Shown: positions 34,440 to 46,904, counted from the stretch's first letter. The stretch is DNA of 64,000 bases from Spisula solida (GCA_947247005.1 OX365956.1:14776089-14840088), one strand, 5' to 3'. Notes: a model not told the origin generated them from the sequence alone. Program-made: numbers and translations.

Positions 34440-35055
34440 TATTCTACATAAATTATTCAACAGCATCGTAAAAATCTCTTTTTCCAGGAAGTTGACTGAA
34501 TGTTACGTCATGAATACCATTGTATAAAATGGACAAAGTAAATAATGTTGAAAATCGTTGGAACCTCATATTATTCAGTTGTCTATGCGTATTTATTACC
34601 CAGGAAATAAATAATATATTAATCGAACGTGCTTTCCATTTTGGAAGCAGATCGACAAATAGATTATATTGGAATTCAAAACTTCGTAGGACAAATAATC
34701 GCTTTCCGTATAGTTTGTATCGTAACTGCTTCAATTATTTATGTTCAATTTATTCATAGTGCTATTCAGTAAAAGCCGATATCAGTTTTAATGATATCAT
34801 CACATTTTGAACACAGTGACGGCGGTGGTACAGAATTTGATCGCTCACGTAACTTTGTAACCATAAAATAAATATAGCATATAAAACAAATAACATCGGC
34901 AATCATTGAATATAAATTAATAATTATTGCATATAGATATGACAATATGTTTACAATCAGTAAAAGAAAAGCTACAGAAATTTTAGTGTCGAGTTTGATG
35001 CTGCAACAAAAGTAGTCCTCATGGGGCGGAGCTTATATCACCAGATGCAGTGAAT
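34440..35055. repeat. Inverted duplication block B, right arm, distal part
   Basis: It is the reverse complement of 23678-24300 and runs up to the start of block C copy 2. The match covers essentially the whole segment with scattered substitutions and small indels. Confidence 0.78.
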
Positions 35056-35056
35056 G

Positions 35057-35628
35057 ATTATTGGGTCAACATCAGCCTTAAACTTGCAAAGTGGAAATGA
35101 TGCGGGGTCGATGTAATCTGACCGTGGGCACGTGTTTCCAGTCTGATTTATCGATCACGCTGCACTATTCTCGGTACTGAAATGCAAACACCTTTAATAG
35201 TCAGACACTCTTCCTCGTGTGATGTTGGAATAGTTCCGTCAGTAATTGTAGCATCTGCGAGTCGATTAATGCAAGGTTGCAACATGTCGTCTGACGATAA
35301 ATACTTATCGTGTCAGTTAAATGGAAATTGCATTCATTTCGTAACAAAGAAACGTCAAGATATACACGTATAACGTGTCTGGCACATTATGGTTGGGCTA
35401 ATGAGTATTGTCACGTTTTGTCACATGTTATACTCCCAGGGGACTTACCGTATATCATAGACTGAACTAAATCAGAGAAAAATATGAATTGCTGTTTCTT
35501 GCCAACAAAAGGTATGCAATGAAAGACAAATACACATTTTCTCTTTGTTTTACTGATTTACAATCGGAGAGGCATTGCCATATTAAAACATTAAGTTAGC
35601 AGTTAATTGTAATTTCAATAGACGCAGT
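35057..35628 (+). repeat. Direct duplication block C, copy 2 (uninterrupted)
   Basis: It matches 29655-29746 plus 30303-30830 and lacks the 556-bp insertion, so it represents the pre-insertion state. It also lacks about 25 bp (GATCAGATAACCCCCCACCA and flank) found in copy 1. Confidence 0.8.
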
Positions 35629-35693
35629 ATGATAATGTTTCACAACACAACACATTGGCAACGGTAACTGTGTCATTGATCTAGAGGATCATG

Positions 35694-35820
35694 CATGAGT
35701 GCTCATTACATACGAGTTTTATTAAACGAGTGGACAAAATGATATGACGCGAGGCTTTGCCGAGTGTCATATTGTTTTTGTCGACGAGTTTAATAAACTC
35801 GTACGTAATGAGCACGAATG
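35694..35820. repeat. 127-bp imperfect palindrome
   Basis: The left arm (GTGCTCATTAC, ACGAG, TTATTAAACGAGT, ACAAAATGATATGAC) pairs with the right arm (GTCATATTGTTTTTGTCGAC, GAGTTTAATAAACTCG, GTAATGAGCAC). Only a few unpaired bases lie at the centre (GCGAGGCTTTGCC). It is likely a fold-back MITE. Confidence 0.78.
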
Positions 35821-35828
35821 TAAGATTC

Positions 35829-36094
35829 TATTTATCACATAACCTTAGAAAACGCTCAATATTGTTCAGAATGATGATGTACGCTGCATATGTTTCAGCC
35901 AAAATTTAGCGGTACAATGAGCGCGACGTCATGGCGACGTTGATAGTATCCTGACGTCAGTGACGGATCAATGCATGGATTGGCAAACGTCACGTCAAGC
36001 TAAAATAAATATTTATTGCACAGTCTGGGAGTGCCGAACGATATTTACGGCACGGCTTTACGGCACTCCTGGACCGCAGGTTATGTGATAAATA
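35829..36094. mobile_element. 266-bp element with TATTTATCACATAACC inverted ends
   Basis: The 16-bp ends (35829-35844 and 36079-36094) are exact inverted copies. The interior has a second hairpin (GAGTGCCG with CGGCACTC near 36029-36068) and a block of GACGTCA words. No ORF. It may form one composite with the palindrome immediately to the left. Confidence 0.7.
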
Positions 36095-36689
36095 TATTTA
36101 TGTTATCTAAAGTTTATAAACTATTGCTTTTACTCTTTATCAATGATATAGTTACCTGTGCAGACGTAGTGTACTATAGTACCATTTAAAGCAAAGTTTA
36201 TCAAAACAGACAAAACAACTAGCTGTTAGAAGTAAGCAGAAGTTAGAAGATCGTAAGTTGAAATTCAATTTACAGCTGCACGCCAATAACCAGTCATAAG
36301 TTCGATACCATATCCAGCAATGAGTTGGGTATTCAACTTTCTAGGACCACACATGTCAAGCCAAGAACGAATTATTAGCCAGCTGTGAGTTGAAAATTCG
36401 ACTTAAACGGAATTTTAGTCGGTGTCGAGTTTGATATTCGACTTAAAAAACTGAACGATTAAAACAAAATAGCGGAATATCCATGTCATAACTGCCTGGG
36501 AAGTCGGTTTCAGCTGAAAGAAAATTCCATTTTTTTAGTAGAATATCAAACTTACAACAGGCTGGAAATTCGGTCTCAATTGGAAATTCCAAGTTTCATT
36601 AAGTTGAAATTCGATCTCACAACTTGCTATACATGTGGTCTCGGCTAGAAAATGGAAGTTGTTTAAGTGGAATATTCAAAAGGTCATAT

Positions 36690-36960
36690 TAAGTCTGACG
36701 GGTAATGCAGCACACAACTAAACCAGCCGAACACAGAAACAAAATAAAACATACAATGCACAATGCCCAACACACAACAGAACGAAAAAATGATCCGCCT
36801 GTCCCAGCTGTGAAAAAACTGAATAAACCGGATTCGGCAATCAAAAAGATAAATGCCCAATCTTGAATGACCTTGTTTCAACAGCAAAACGGCTGAAATA
36901 CAATGTAACTAGTTTTAGCTGTCTGAAGTCCTAAACAATTAAAGAATAACTGTTACAGTA
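36690..36960 (+). repeat. Dispersed repeat family, copy 5, diverged
   Basis: It shares the AGCCGAACACAGAAAC, CAATGCACAATGCCCAAC and AAATGCCCAATC-like words with the copies at 41115 and 41910. The region before it (36230-36660) is also built from diverged short repeats of the type TTGAAATTCGA. Confidence 0.5.
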
Positions 36961-36999
36961 TAAACAAGCTGAATTCTATGGTTTCAGCTGAATGACCGA

Positions 37000-37487
37000 G
37001 TTGCGCGCATTCCATTTTCACCCATTTGACATTTTACATAATTCCACGCTGAAATTGAGTGGCTTATTAGCTGCTACAATTACCTCCCTCGTTAATGACC
37101 TTCGTAATTATCTGAAGGAAATAACACATTTTAAACATTGAAACAATTTTAATAACACGAGTATAGGGTAGCTATTTAATGAATAGAAAACTATAAATGA
37201 ATTGATTATCAGAAGTTTTTATGAAACTTAGTTTCGAGATTATATTGGAGTTTCTAAAAATGGAGCGTCATAGCTGTAATACTGGATACCCGTGCATCTT
37301 GCCTTGTAATCGCGCTTCGTTGAAGATTTACTATAAATTTTACGTTCATTCATTCATAAATATGTCACGTGATACGGGGCGTAAATTGTAACAGCCAATT
37401 TGATACCATGTTTTATGGGGGTAATAAAACATGGCCAGCACTGCTCTATATTTAATGGATTAATCCGCAGATCGTGTTAGAATGTGT
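37000..37487 (+). repeat. Direct duplication block D, copy 1
   Basis: It matches 42694-43187 in the same orientation, from GCGCGCATTCCATT through CACGCTGAAATTGAGTGGCT and GTGATACGGGGCGTAAATTG to GATCGTGTTAGAAT. Confidence 0.78.
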
Positions 37488-37589
37488 TCTAAATTTCATA
37501 CATTGTGATACATAAATCCGGATGACTAGGAATTTTCAAGCATGTTCAGGTTACTATACTTAGTATATCAGTGTAGTAATACAATGTAT

Positions 37590-38012
37590 GTGACCTTTGG
37601 CTACAAATCCAATACGAAATTTGCTTCACTTCGAAACAATAATTGCCATACATATGTTATTTCTTTATCGATTTATATTACACATTCGCCAATCTAAGGG
37701 GAAAAGTATATGCTTTCTACTACATATAGGATCTTTTTCAGCGCCTTTGCAGGTTTTTCTAACAATCTGTGAAAAATCGGAGTGTTGAACTACAAGTTCA
37801 GGTCGTGTCTTTCCCAAGGTTTAAAACGGCCCAATTGCTAATAGGGATCCTACAATTCGCAGAAAGCTAACATATTTCCCCGAGACTGGGATATGTTTCA
37901 TAGAAACTGGTATAAAAAGAAAATACGACTAGTTTTGTTTTCCGACGTTGACAGATTTCTGCTCGGATGTGTAGCTATTAGTGAAATCAAGGTCACGTGG
38001 TATTGCTACATT
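37590..38012. repeat. Older fold-back element related to 39480-39889
   Basis: It shares CTAAGGGGAAAAGTATATGC then GATCTTTTTCAGCGC with the left arm of the 39480 element, and the end CACGTGGTATTGCTAC. Its own two arms have diverged so far that only parts still pair (for example AAGGGGAAA with TTTCCCC). Confidence 0.5.
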
Positions 38013-39479
38013 GTATATTATAATGGCTAAATATATATTTTTTTAATTTGTTTCTTATTGAATTTCATCCATTATGATGTGTTTCTAAGAAATCCGGATG
38101 ACTCTGGATTTATCTTTTGTTCGGAAGCCTGTTTACGGCTTTAGCATATAACCTACATTATGAGCCAATGAAAACGCCGAAGTTTGGCGGTTAAATGAAA
38201 ATTTAATCATTTAAATTTTCTCTTCATAGACTTGACGTCATGCGTTGGCGCTACTTTCTATCGGCCAATCAGAATGCAGAATGTTATATTCTAAGTTAGT
38301 TAGAACATATGAAGTTAATTTTAATGACTAAAAATGTTCTAACTATAACATATATGATACTTTTAATTTATCATTCTGTATAACAGTCAAACTAAATGCA
38401 CATTTTGTTTATGTAAACGAAATATAAGTGTAGTGTAGAAACATTGAATGGTATTATGTGTTTTAAAATACATGTTTTGCAAATTAGTTAATGTTTGAAC
38501 TAGACAGATCACTGTTTGAAAGGGACATAACTCCCAAAACAGGGGAATCATAGTTTTGGCCGTCGTCATAGTAACGCTGAGGTGGTACATGTAATGGTGA
38601 ATAAGTATTGCATGATTGAGTTGAATACCTTTGATAGTATTGAAGTTACTTAAGTTTGTAAACACCTTAACCTTGTTGCAACGCAGACGCCGACACTGAA
38701 GTGACAGGATATCAATAAATAGCTTTGTGGGTAACAGTAAATGTGTTAGCCTGAGGTAAGTACTGTTACCCTAGGCCGAACTTTTTTTCAAAAAGAATAC
38801 TGTTAAAAATTTACTATCACCCTGTGACAGTAACAAAATGTTTAAGAAAATACTGTTAAACCTATGCCATCACCCTTTGACAGTAAACAATATTCAGTCA
38901 CTTGGTACCATGGACGTTACAGTAAAAATGAGGGGTTATAATACAAGCTATCCCTTCCAAATAGTCAAGTTTACCCAAAATCAGGGAGTTTATCATACTA
39001 TTTATATAATAGGTCCTTTCCAAAAATACATATGGTATTGAGCAAACTACACACAAGCGGAAAATACTTTCTAGCACTTCAGAAGGTGTAAGCACAAAAA
39101 TTACTTATCACGAAAAAATCAACTATTGCTTTAGACATTGACATTTGTAATATTTATTTGGGAGGTCGCAAAAGTCAACGTGTAACGTGCGCGTCTACAT
39201 ATCTACGTGCATACTACTTTTGAGTATGTTTGCATCCAGGTATGTGTAGTTTCTACATGTAACGGACGTATGACAGACGAAGTATATGGTTTACTAGTGT
39301 CACAAAGATATGCGTATGCACGGGAGACCCAAACTTTCATCGCCCCTGGTTTCATTGAGTTTATATAAACATTCATTTTCGATTCACGAATAAATCATGT
39401 TACAACTATCATGTGATGTTACACGCACACGTTGTGTTTCACAAGTCAATGTTAATTGAAACGTGTGCTTATACAGTGT
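38013..39479. other. Intergenic sequence, no supportable gene
   Basis: There are short self-complementary GTAACAGTA/TACTGTTAC words at about 38730-38880. The ORFs are short and featureless. Confidence 0.5.
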
Positions 39480-39889
39480 AGCAATACCACGTGGTTTTTG
39501 ACTACAGTTCCAAATAGAAATTTGTAAACATTGGAACACAAATGTAGCCATAAGTATTTTATTTATTCGTCGATTTCTATGAAATCTACGCCACACTAAG
39601 GGGAACATTATTTGCTTTCCATGAAATATAAAATCTTTTTCAGCGGATGTGCCCGTTTTGTCCATTACCCTGTGAAACCGTGGAACGTGTAGGTTTCACA
39701 GGGTAATGGAAAAATCGGCAAAGCTGCTGAAGAAGATCTTATATTTCTTGGGAAGCAAATAATTTCCCCTTAGCGTGGCGTAAGTTTAATAGAAATCGAT
39801 GAAGAAATAAAATACTTATGGCTATTTTATTTTCCAATGTTTACAAATTCCTTCTTGTAACTGTAGCCAAAAGTAACGTGGTATTGCTA
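39480..39889. repeat. 410-bp fold-back element with arms of about 190 bp
   Basis: The left arm starts AGCAATACCACGTGG and the right arm ends CCAcGTGGTATTGCT-like (AACGTGGTATTGCT). Pairing continues through CCATAAGTATTTTATTT, CTAAGGGGAA, AAATATAAAATCTT and the inner CATTACCCTGTGAAACC. Only about 13 bp (GTGGAACGTGTAG) is unpaired at the centre near 39686. A partial direct copy of the right arm follows at 39890-39997. Confidence 0.82.
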
Positions 39890-39997
39890 ATATTGCTTTA
39901 TTGATAAAGAAATAAAATACTTATGGCTATATTTGTGATCCAATGTTTACAAAATTCTACTTGTAACTGTTGTCAGAAGCCACATGGTATTGCTACC
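39890..39997 (+). repeat. Direct partial copy of the right arm of the fold-back element
   Basis: AAAGAAATAAAATACTTATGGC, then CCAATGTTTACAAA and CATGGTATTGCTA, repeat the order of the right arm at 39801-39889 in the same orientation. Confidence 0.7.
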
Positions 39998-40139
39998 CTG
40001 TAATACTACTTCATTATACAGACGTTGATTGTGTGACACGGAAATACGTAGTTGTCTGAATAAATTGAAGAGTTGTCAATCATTTGACCTATGTTTATGC
40101 TGTCAATAGATTTCAGAACAACGGACTGACAACATAGCA

Positions 40140-40400
40140 CCATTTGGGTATATTTTGTGGATATATCGCTGGCTAGCATTAGAAAGTCGTAAATACAAAA
40201 TCAATATCTTGAGAAAACAAGTAAATACTGGCTTAAAACTACCCTTTATTTATCGAAAAAACAAGCTTTTAAAACTTCAATTAGGTCAACATGACAAGTT
40301 CTGATTTTTATTAAAATAGGCTCATAATAAGCGCTTTGCGATGCTGATTTCAAATATACATGAATCTTTTTAGGTCGTAAGCAGCACTTCTTTACATTCA
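40140..40400 (+). repeat. Dispersed repeat shared with 51770-51990
   Basis: Both copies share ATATCGCTGGCT, CAATATCTTGAGAAAACAAG and AGATGCTGATTTCAAATAT-like words, and GGTCGTAAG near the end, in the same orientation. It has about 260 bp here and 220 bp in the other copy. Confidence 0.7.
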
Positions 40401-41114
40401 CAGCTTTAATGCCGTCCTAAGCTACTGTAACACCAGTTTGCATACTATTACATGTGGGATAAATGTACTGTACCAGACTAAACGTCAAATTAACAACTAA
40501 CATTGAACATTCTTTTCTGCCTTCTGCTACTTACGTTTTGTATAAATAGTCAACGTAATTGTGCAATCCACACATGTCATAGAGACAATCAACTGAAATG
40601 TCCCCATTTTAGAAATGTAGGTTTATTTCCAAAAACATGTGTATGGTATTATACCGAGCTGATCGATTGACTTGCTTCAACTCAATAGTTGGAGTATATT
40701 GCCTTTCCAAATAATCAAACGTTTTGTGTCGTATAATCATTATCCATGCATATTAAGTATTCCTTTCGCTTTTTTAAATGTATTTCATCGATTACATAAA
40801 CAAAATTTCTAAAGCTACATGTAGTATTTGCTTTAAATTGTTAACGTTATGCGTCTAGTCATCTCGACATAAAAATTATGTTTGTTTTTAAAGAAATTTG
40901 ATCTGAGAGCTATGTTATACATGAAATCCCGACAGTATTATTAGTAAAATACATTAAGCAGTTGTCAACACTAGAAAGGTTTATGAGGACATTGTAAAAA
41001 AAATGAAGTATGCAATATCCTTTGGGAAAAAAACATTACCATACCAGACTGGATCTCTGTATTAGGTTATTGCCAACACCCTTAACGAAACAATCACACA
41101 AACAGATATTATTA

Positions 41115-41400
41115 AGTCAGACAGGAAAGGCAGCACTTAGCTTAACCAGCCGAGCACAGAAAACATAAACAAACACACAACGCACACTGCCCACCTGAAC
41201 CAGCCGAGCACAGAAAACATGGAAACATGCAAGGCACAATGCCCAACTAAATAAGCCAGGATCCTCCCATGTCCAAGCTGTCGAAACTCTAAATGAATCA
41301 AGTAATCAAAAAGCTAAATGCCCAAGCTGAATAACCTAGTTCCAACAGTTAATGGCTGAAATACCTAGTACCTATTTTTAGCTGTCAGAAGTCTTAAAAA
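41115..41400 (+). repeat. Dispersed repeat family, copy 6
   Basis: It starts GACAGGAAAGGCAGCACTTA. It contains a partial internal duplication: the AACCAGCCGAGCACAGAAAA block occurs at about 41140 and again at about 41203. It ends with a CTAGTACCTATTTTTAGCTG stretch shared with other copies. Confidence 0.6.
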
Positions 41401-41606
41401 GTAGAAAAAAAGAGAAAAAGGAAACAACAAAGTGTGACGTTTTTAAATACGTTAACCATATAAGTGTTACTTAAATTTATTGGATCTGTATAACTTACAT
41501 ATTGCAAACAATCAGCTACTTATATAGGAATTAACATGATTTATAGATAATATAATTTTTAATTAGTGGACCATACTTAAAAGTGATATTACTATCAAAT
41601 ATGTCA

Positions 41607-41642
41607 TACTATATATATTAAATATAAATATATATATATATC
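41607..41642. repeat. (TA)n microsatellite
   Basis: An impure run of TA dinucleotides with an interrupted middle. Confidence 0.8.
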
Positions 41643-41909
41643 TTATCAACATATTTTTGTTTGAAATTTGCGAAATAAAGTATGTGTTTATTATTTTGTC
41701 TATTTAGGGTAACTGTTACATTTGTTGACCTCTTTTGATTTTGTTCTCAATTTATGTTGGCATTTGTGACCTTATTTGCATATTTTGGGCTTCAAAAAAG
41801 GGAATTTGTGTTCATTCCCTTTCTAAAAACACTTCAGTTAAAAGTAAAAAAACGCTATTCCCCGGGGTTGTGAGGCTGTGGTTACAATTGTCTGGTGCAT
41901 AAAAACATA

Positions 41910-42090
41910 ATATTAAGTCAGACACAGAAAACATTAAACACATGCACAATGTCCAACTGAACAACGGAGTTCATAAAACTCAACTAAACAAGTCAACTAT
42001 CTGCCCAAGTCCAATCTGTCGAACAGTATAATTAATTAGTTTCAGCAATTAAAAAGCCGAATGCCCAAACTGAATGAGCCAGTTCCAACA
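41910..42090 (+). repeat. Dispersed repeat family, copy 7
   Basis: It shares AAGTCAGACACAGAAAAC, GCACAATGTCCAACTGAAC and AAAAAGCCGAATGCCCAA-like words with the copies at 36690 and 41115. The initial GGCAGCA block is missing. Confidence 0.5.
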
Positions 42091-42492
42091 TTATTTTGGT
42101 AAAAGAGTAAAACGACACCGATACCCAGCCCCAGCCAGTAATAATTATTGAAAAATAAACATATAATTATAATTGATAGCCGGCTATCTTATGGGATACG
42201 AACTAAGATTCTCTCCTGGAGGTGAAAGGACAAGTTACTGCTACATGTAGTAAATTCAATTAATTAATATGTTTGCGTGAATTTTGTAGCTATTAATTGA
42301 TGACTATATAAACATATTTCAATGCTTATTGATCGCACTATATTTACATTTTTTTATGGATAATGATCGTAATTAAAATTTAAAAAAAATATGTTTTTAT
42401 GATAATTGCTGATCCCTTTGACCGTAGACCTGCTGAGGTGTCTATTTTTTATTTCTTCAACACTACTGAACCTGATGGCTAGTTTTATTTAA

Positions 42493-42661
42493 GAAATAAA
42501 AATCTGTTCGCGTTTATTGTCGGTGAATAAAACACGGGCAGGAGTTCGGATGCGGAAAAATTAAATCACGAGTGCGTAGCACGAGTGATTTAATTTTCCG
42601 CATCCGAACGACTGCCCGTGTTTTATTCACCGACAATATACAAGAACAGAGTTTTTATTTC
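42493..42661. repeat. 169-bp near-perfect palindrome
   Basis: The left arm runs from GAAATAAAAATCTGTTCG through TTGTCGGTGAATAAAACACG and TTCGGATGCGGAAAA to CACGAGTGC. The right arm is its inverse, ending ACAGAGTTTTTATTTC. Mismatches are few and concentrated in the outer 30 bp. The centre is GTGCGTAGCAC. Likely a fold-back MITE. No ORF. Confidence 0.88.
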
Positions 42662-42693
42662 GATTCTAAATACGATAATATCCCGCACTATTT

Positions 42694-43187
42694 AACTGCG
42701 CGCATTCCATTGTCACCCATTTGACATTGAACATGATTCCACGCTGAAATTGAGTGGCTTATTAGCTGGTACAATTACCGCCCTCGTTAATGAAAATGAC
42801 CTTCGTAATTTTCTGAAGGAAAAAAAACACATTTTAAACATTGAAACAATTTTAATAACACGAGTATAGTGTATCTTTGTCATGAAATGAAAAATATAAA
42901 TGAATTGATTATCAGAAATTTTTATGAATCTTAATTTGGAGAGTATATTGGAGTTTCTAAAAATAGATGCTTCATAGCTGTAACACTGGATTCTCGTGAA
43001 ACTCGCGGTCCGTTAATTTTTTTACTATAATGTTTACGTTCATTCATTCATAAATAGGTCATGTGATACGGGGCGTAAATTGTAACAGCCAATTTGTTAC
43101 CATGTTTTATGGGGGTAATAATAAATAGTTAGGTCCGCTCTTTGTTTAATGGATTAATCCGCGGATCGTGTTAGAATCGTTTACAAA
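42694..43187 (+). repeat. Direct duplication block D, copy 2
   Basis: Same-orientation copy of 37000-37487 with small indels (for example an extra GAAAAT near 42794). It starts 33 bp after the 169-bp palindrome. Confidence 0.78.
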
Positions 43188-45357
43188 TTATGCTGATGTT
43201 TTCGGGTGAAAACAATAATACAGAGTTTCATATGAATTTTCTTATTTATCAGTTATAGATAATGAACATAAATTGCTGAAATTCACACAGTATTTCGTAT
43301 CGCCTCGAAAAGTCAGACTTTTTTTCTATATAATTCGTTACTATAAATAGACACTTTTTCTGGTTGCTGGTTTACTTCTTTCTGATAACGAGTAAATCGG
43401 GAACCAAGCGAAGCGTCTTCTAAACGACGGTATCCTACGGTGTAATCCGGTATCAATAGAAAAGCCCGTATTGACAGTTAATCACGCTGTGTATTGCCTT
43501 GTATACAGTACATTAATTATGTTGAATAATTGAAACATGCCTAGGACGGGGGTTAACTAATTATAGATAGTGCGAATGGGTATGTGCAGAAAATGTCTTA
43601 TTTCACCGATGATTATGATATTTATATTTTTACTAGCCCCTGTGTTAAAATTGTCACATAATAATGTTACTGTGATATTATGTTCTTGTAATTGTATATA
43701 TGCGAGGGCTGCACGCTACATGTAGTTACGTTTTTTACTTCACATCGTGCAGCACGTGTATATTAGAACGTTTTGTGCTTCAATATAGAAATGAACTAAT
43801 GTCTTGTAGACGAAATTGTTATTAAACAATATTACTCAAACTTTAGCTGGTAGTAATAACATACATTAGCAATGTTTCCCTGAATGTTCATGATAACAGC
43901 GTCGCCATGTTAAAATATATGGTTGCTAAGGCAACCCTCAATACGCTAAGGCGGGGCATTTTTCGGAGTTTTGACCATTGTCAAGCAAATTTAAACCCTC
44001 ACAGTTTTCATGTAAGCAACAGCAATGTGATGACAATTGGTACTCGGAGTCACATAAGACTCACCTGACTGATGATGACGTCATACACGGGTTGCGTTGT
44101 CATTCGTTACGTCGCGCACGTGTTATCGTTCCGTGATAGCAAAAAATACCGACGACAAAAGGGTTTCAATAAAATATTTAGTTTTGAAGAAAACAAGTAA
44201 TAAAAAAAATATTCAGAAAACATTTCGTGATCATATCATGTCAAAAGCTGCGATTTGTGAACATAATAACATTAAAAATGGACTGGAAAAAGGCTAGAGA
44301 TCTAACGCAAAGTAGACGTAACGTGACGTCAACGTCAGAACTACGCACGAAAATGTTGGATATTTTGAATGAAATTCCGAAAGATGACTACCGTGAGACT
44401 TTTTCAACTTTGTATGGTGAAGACGTATAAATATTGAAGGATGATAATCTAAAAAGTTTTAAAATAAATACAGTAAGGCCTTAGGAATGTGATCGTCAAA
44501 TTGATCAAAGTTCAATTCTGAATAACGTTAAAAGGTGCAAATATGAAGTTGCCCCGCCTACCGTTTCATAGGTCGGCAAAATCTTCCAAATAATTTATTT
44601 TTCGATATATTTGAAAAATATTCCGTACGTCTTTTCCTAATATATGTATTAACCACCACATAAAATATTTTTAGAAAATACTAAGTAATAACAAAATTAT
44701 AAGCATTTTCTTAATATATATGGATCATCCCTCGTATATACTCAGCGTCAATGAAAAAGTACCATCCTGTCAAGTGACGGTTACATTTTAAAATTCACGT
44801 GAAACTAGTGCTGTGTTAAAACACGACTATGTTTTGACCCTACTGTGTAGTCGCAGCTATCATATTTAACAATATTCAAATGCACACACTAGAAACCTTT
44901 TGTACCAATTGATATTGGTCATCTTTTTCAGAATTTGTCTTTTAGGGTTTGGGAGATATCCGCGTTTAGTGTATATGTGTTTCATTCTCTACATTGAAAT
45001 TGGTTGTATGACATTCCATACACAATACTGATTTTCGACGCAGATTTCTGTATCACACTTTATTATATAACTAACAATGTATTGTCACGAATACACGCCA
45101 AATCGCACAATGAAATACAACGCGACAGATCCCATTTTCCGTATCATACATGTCTGGTTTTCCGAATCCGTATCATGCATGTCTGACGTGTTCTATGTCC
45201 AACATATGCCGACGTCAATGACGTCACGACGTAAATATTTACTTTTTTATGAATGGGTGTCGCGTTATATGCCTAAAATATGCCGACATTTATGACGTCA
45301 ATATATACACATTAAACGCATTTTCGCGCTTTTTTTCACTTTTGTAGGTATATAATA
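43188..45357. other. Intergenic sequence, no firm gene
   Basis: It contains GGTTGCTAAGGCAACC (43921-43936) and a possible inverted pair, TAAGGCGGGGC (about 43948) with GCCCCGCCTA (about 44550), which may mark a MITE of about 620 bp. Overlapping ORFs at 44097-44430 encode lysine-rich peptides with no motif I recognise. Several TGACGTCA words lie near 45215-45295. Confidence 0.5.
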
Positions 45358-45514
45358 AAAGGAATACTACTGCAGTAAGCCGTATTTCCTCTCGTTGCTT
45401 GCGCCATACCGTATCACGCTCGACCTAGCGATCTCGCGAGATACGGCATTACACAAGAAACTCGAGGTAATACGGCCCAACGGATCAACACACTGCAGTG
45501 ATATTCCGTATTTA
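45358..45514. repeat. Imperfect palindrome, GGAATA(C/T) ACTGCAG ends
   Basis: The left arm GGAATACTACTGCAGTAAGC then CGTATTTCCTC pairs with the right arm GGTAATACGGCCC and CACTGCAGTGATATTCC, with indels. The centre carries GCGATCTCGCGAGAT. Arms of about 70 bp are interrupted by loops. Confidence 0.55.
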
Positions 45515-45993
45515 TTTCAGACATGGCTTCGACGAAAATAAGTATGATACGGAATTAGACGTTCAAATGTTTAAATAATGGATTAATTGTCACACAATTG
45601 CCCTGATTTCAACTGTTATGAACAATATAGGACGGATTTGCATCTTTATGTGGCCTAGTGTGCTAATTATCGATATTTAGCCCTCTTCCGGTGTGCCAAA
45701 GGCCATATCTGGCCATTTCGAAAGCGACGCGCGTACGTAACGTACACAAACATGTGACGTCATTAGCGTTGGATACAAGTTAAAGATTCTGACTGTTTCG
45801 CACATAGGCACACGGTTTCAAATTTTATCCGAATGTACCCTATATAGTGGGAAGGTTGTGCAGCGGCCATTTTTAGCCGCAACGGTTTCGCAGTTTAAAG
45901 TTTGATCTGTGTGTATTTTGTTATCTCACATGTTGAAAATAATCAGTGGAGTTGAACATATGCGATAAAAAGATATGGGCCGTTGTGCATTTA

Positions 45994-46068
45994 GTCGATA
46001 TTGGCACATTAGACCGGTATTGGCACTCGGGCTGAAGCCCTCGAGCCAATACCTAACTTAATATGCCG
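45994..46068. repeat. 75-bp hairpin
   Basis: GGTATTGGCACTCGGGCT at the left pairs with GCCCTCGAGCCAATACC at the right. The outer GTCG/CGAC and ATATTGGCACATTAGACC parts pair loosely. It is probably a MITE fragment. Confidence 0.6.
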
Positions 46069-46904
46069 ACCATGTGTAATAATATATACGTACATAATGT
46101 TATATCATTGCATATTCAAAACATATCATTTAGAATATCATACCACTGCAAACACACGCATAGCTTGCTATGAAAACATGGGGCTGTATGACGTAAAGTG
46201 ACTTTGCCATAGGATGTCGCTATCATTTAGACTTTGGTTAATATTCGTATAACAACTATCAGTGGTAAACCAATTTATTATTTATCTACATATTATATAA
46301 TTAAGTAGCACGCAGACAATCCATAGCCAAACAGAAACTACGGCAGCGCCTAGCCATCCAAGCAAGAGTCAGACATAGAACGAACAATCCATAATCCTTA
46401 AAATGGATATTACAAGCAAGCCTATATGAATATACTCACTCCGCAATGAATAACACACCGTGGACCCTGAACTCCGTGCACAATTAACCATAAAGGGAGG
46501 TAATTATGAATGATAACTACACTGAAGTGAAGTACGGGAATAGTTTTTACAGCCGCCACACATCACTTAACACCTGCGTTAGTGATAAGTAAGTAAGTTT
46601 TATAGACTTAAAATTCCAAATAACGAAGTTACAGCACTTGTCCGCGTGTTTATTGATCATCCCTCGTATTGCTATGTTGTTTTTTATGCTTTAAAAACAA
46701 ATACTATTGTAGAAATCGACATAGTCCGGGCTATACTTATTACCCCCTCGTACATGAATAAATGAATTCAATGGCCGTTTCATATGACGGGTATTGTATT
46801 TTAAGTGGCTTTGAAAGTGATTTAATGAATATTTATGATTTTTTTGTTGACGTGGAATGACAAAGAGAATACATGCTCATACCTCGTTGCGTGGATGATA
46901 TGAG

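Noticed and set aside
44097..44430. Two overlapping lysine-rich ORFs as a possible transposase remnant
   Set aside because: I could not match any catalytic motif, and the frames overlap without a consistent exon structure.
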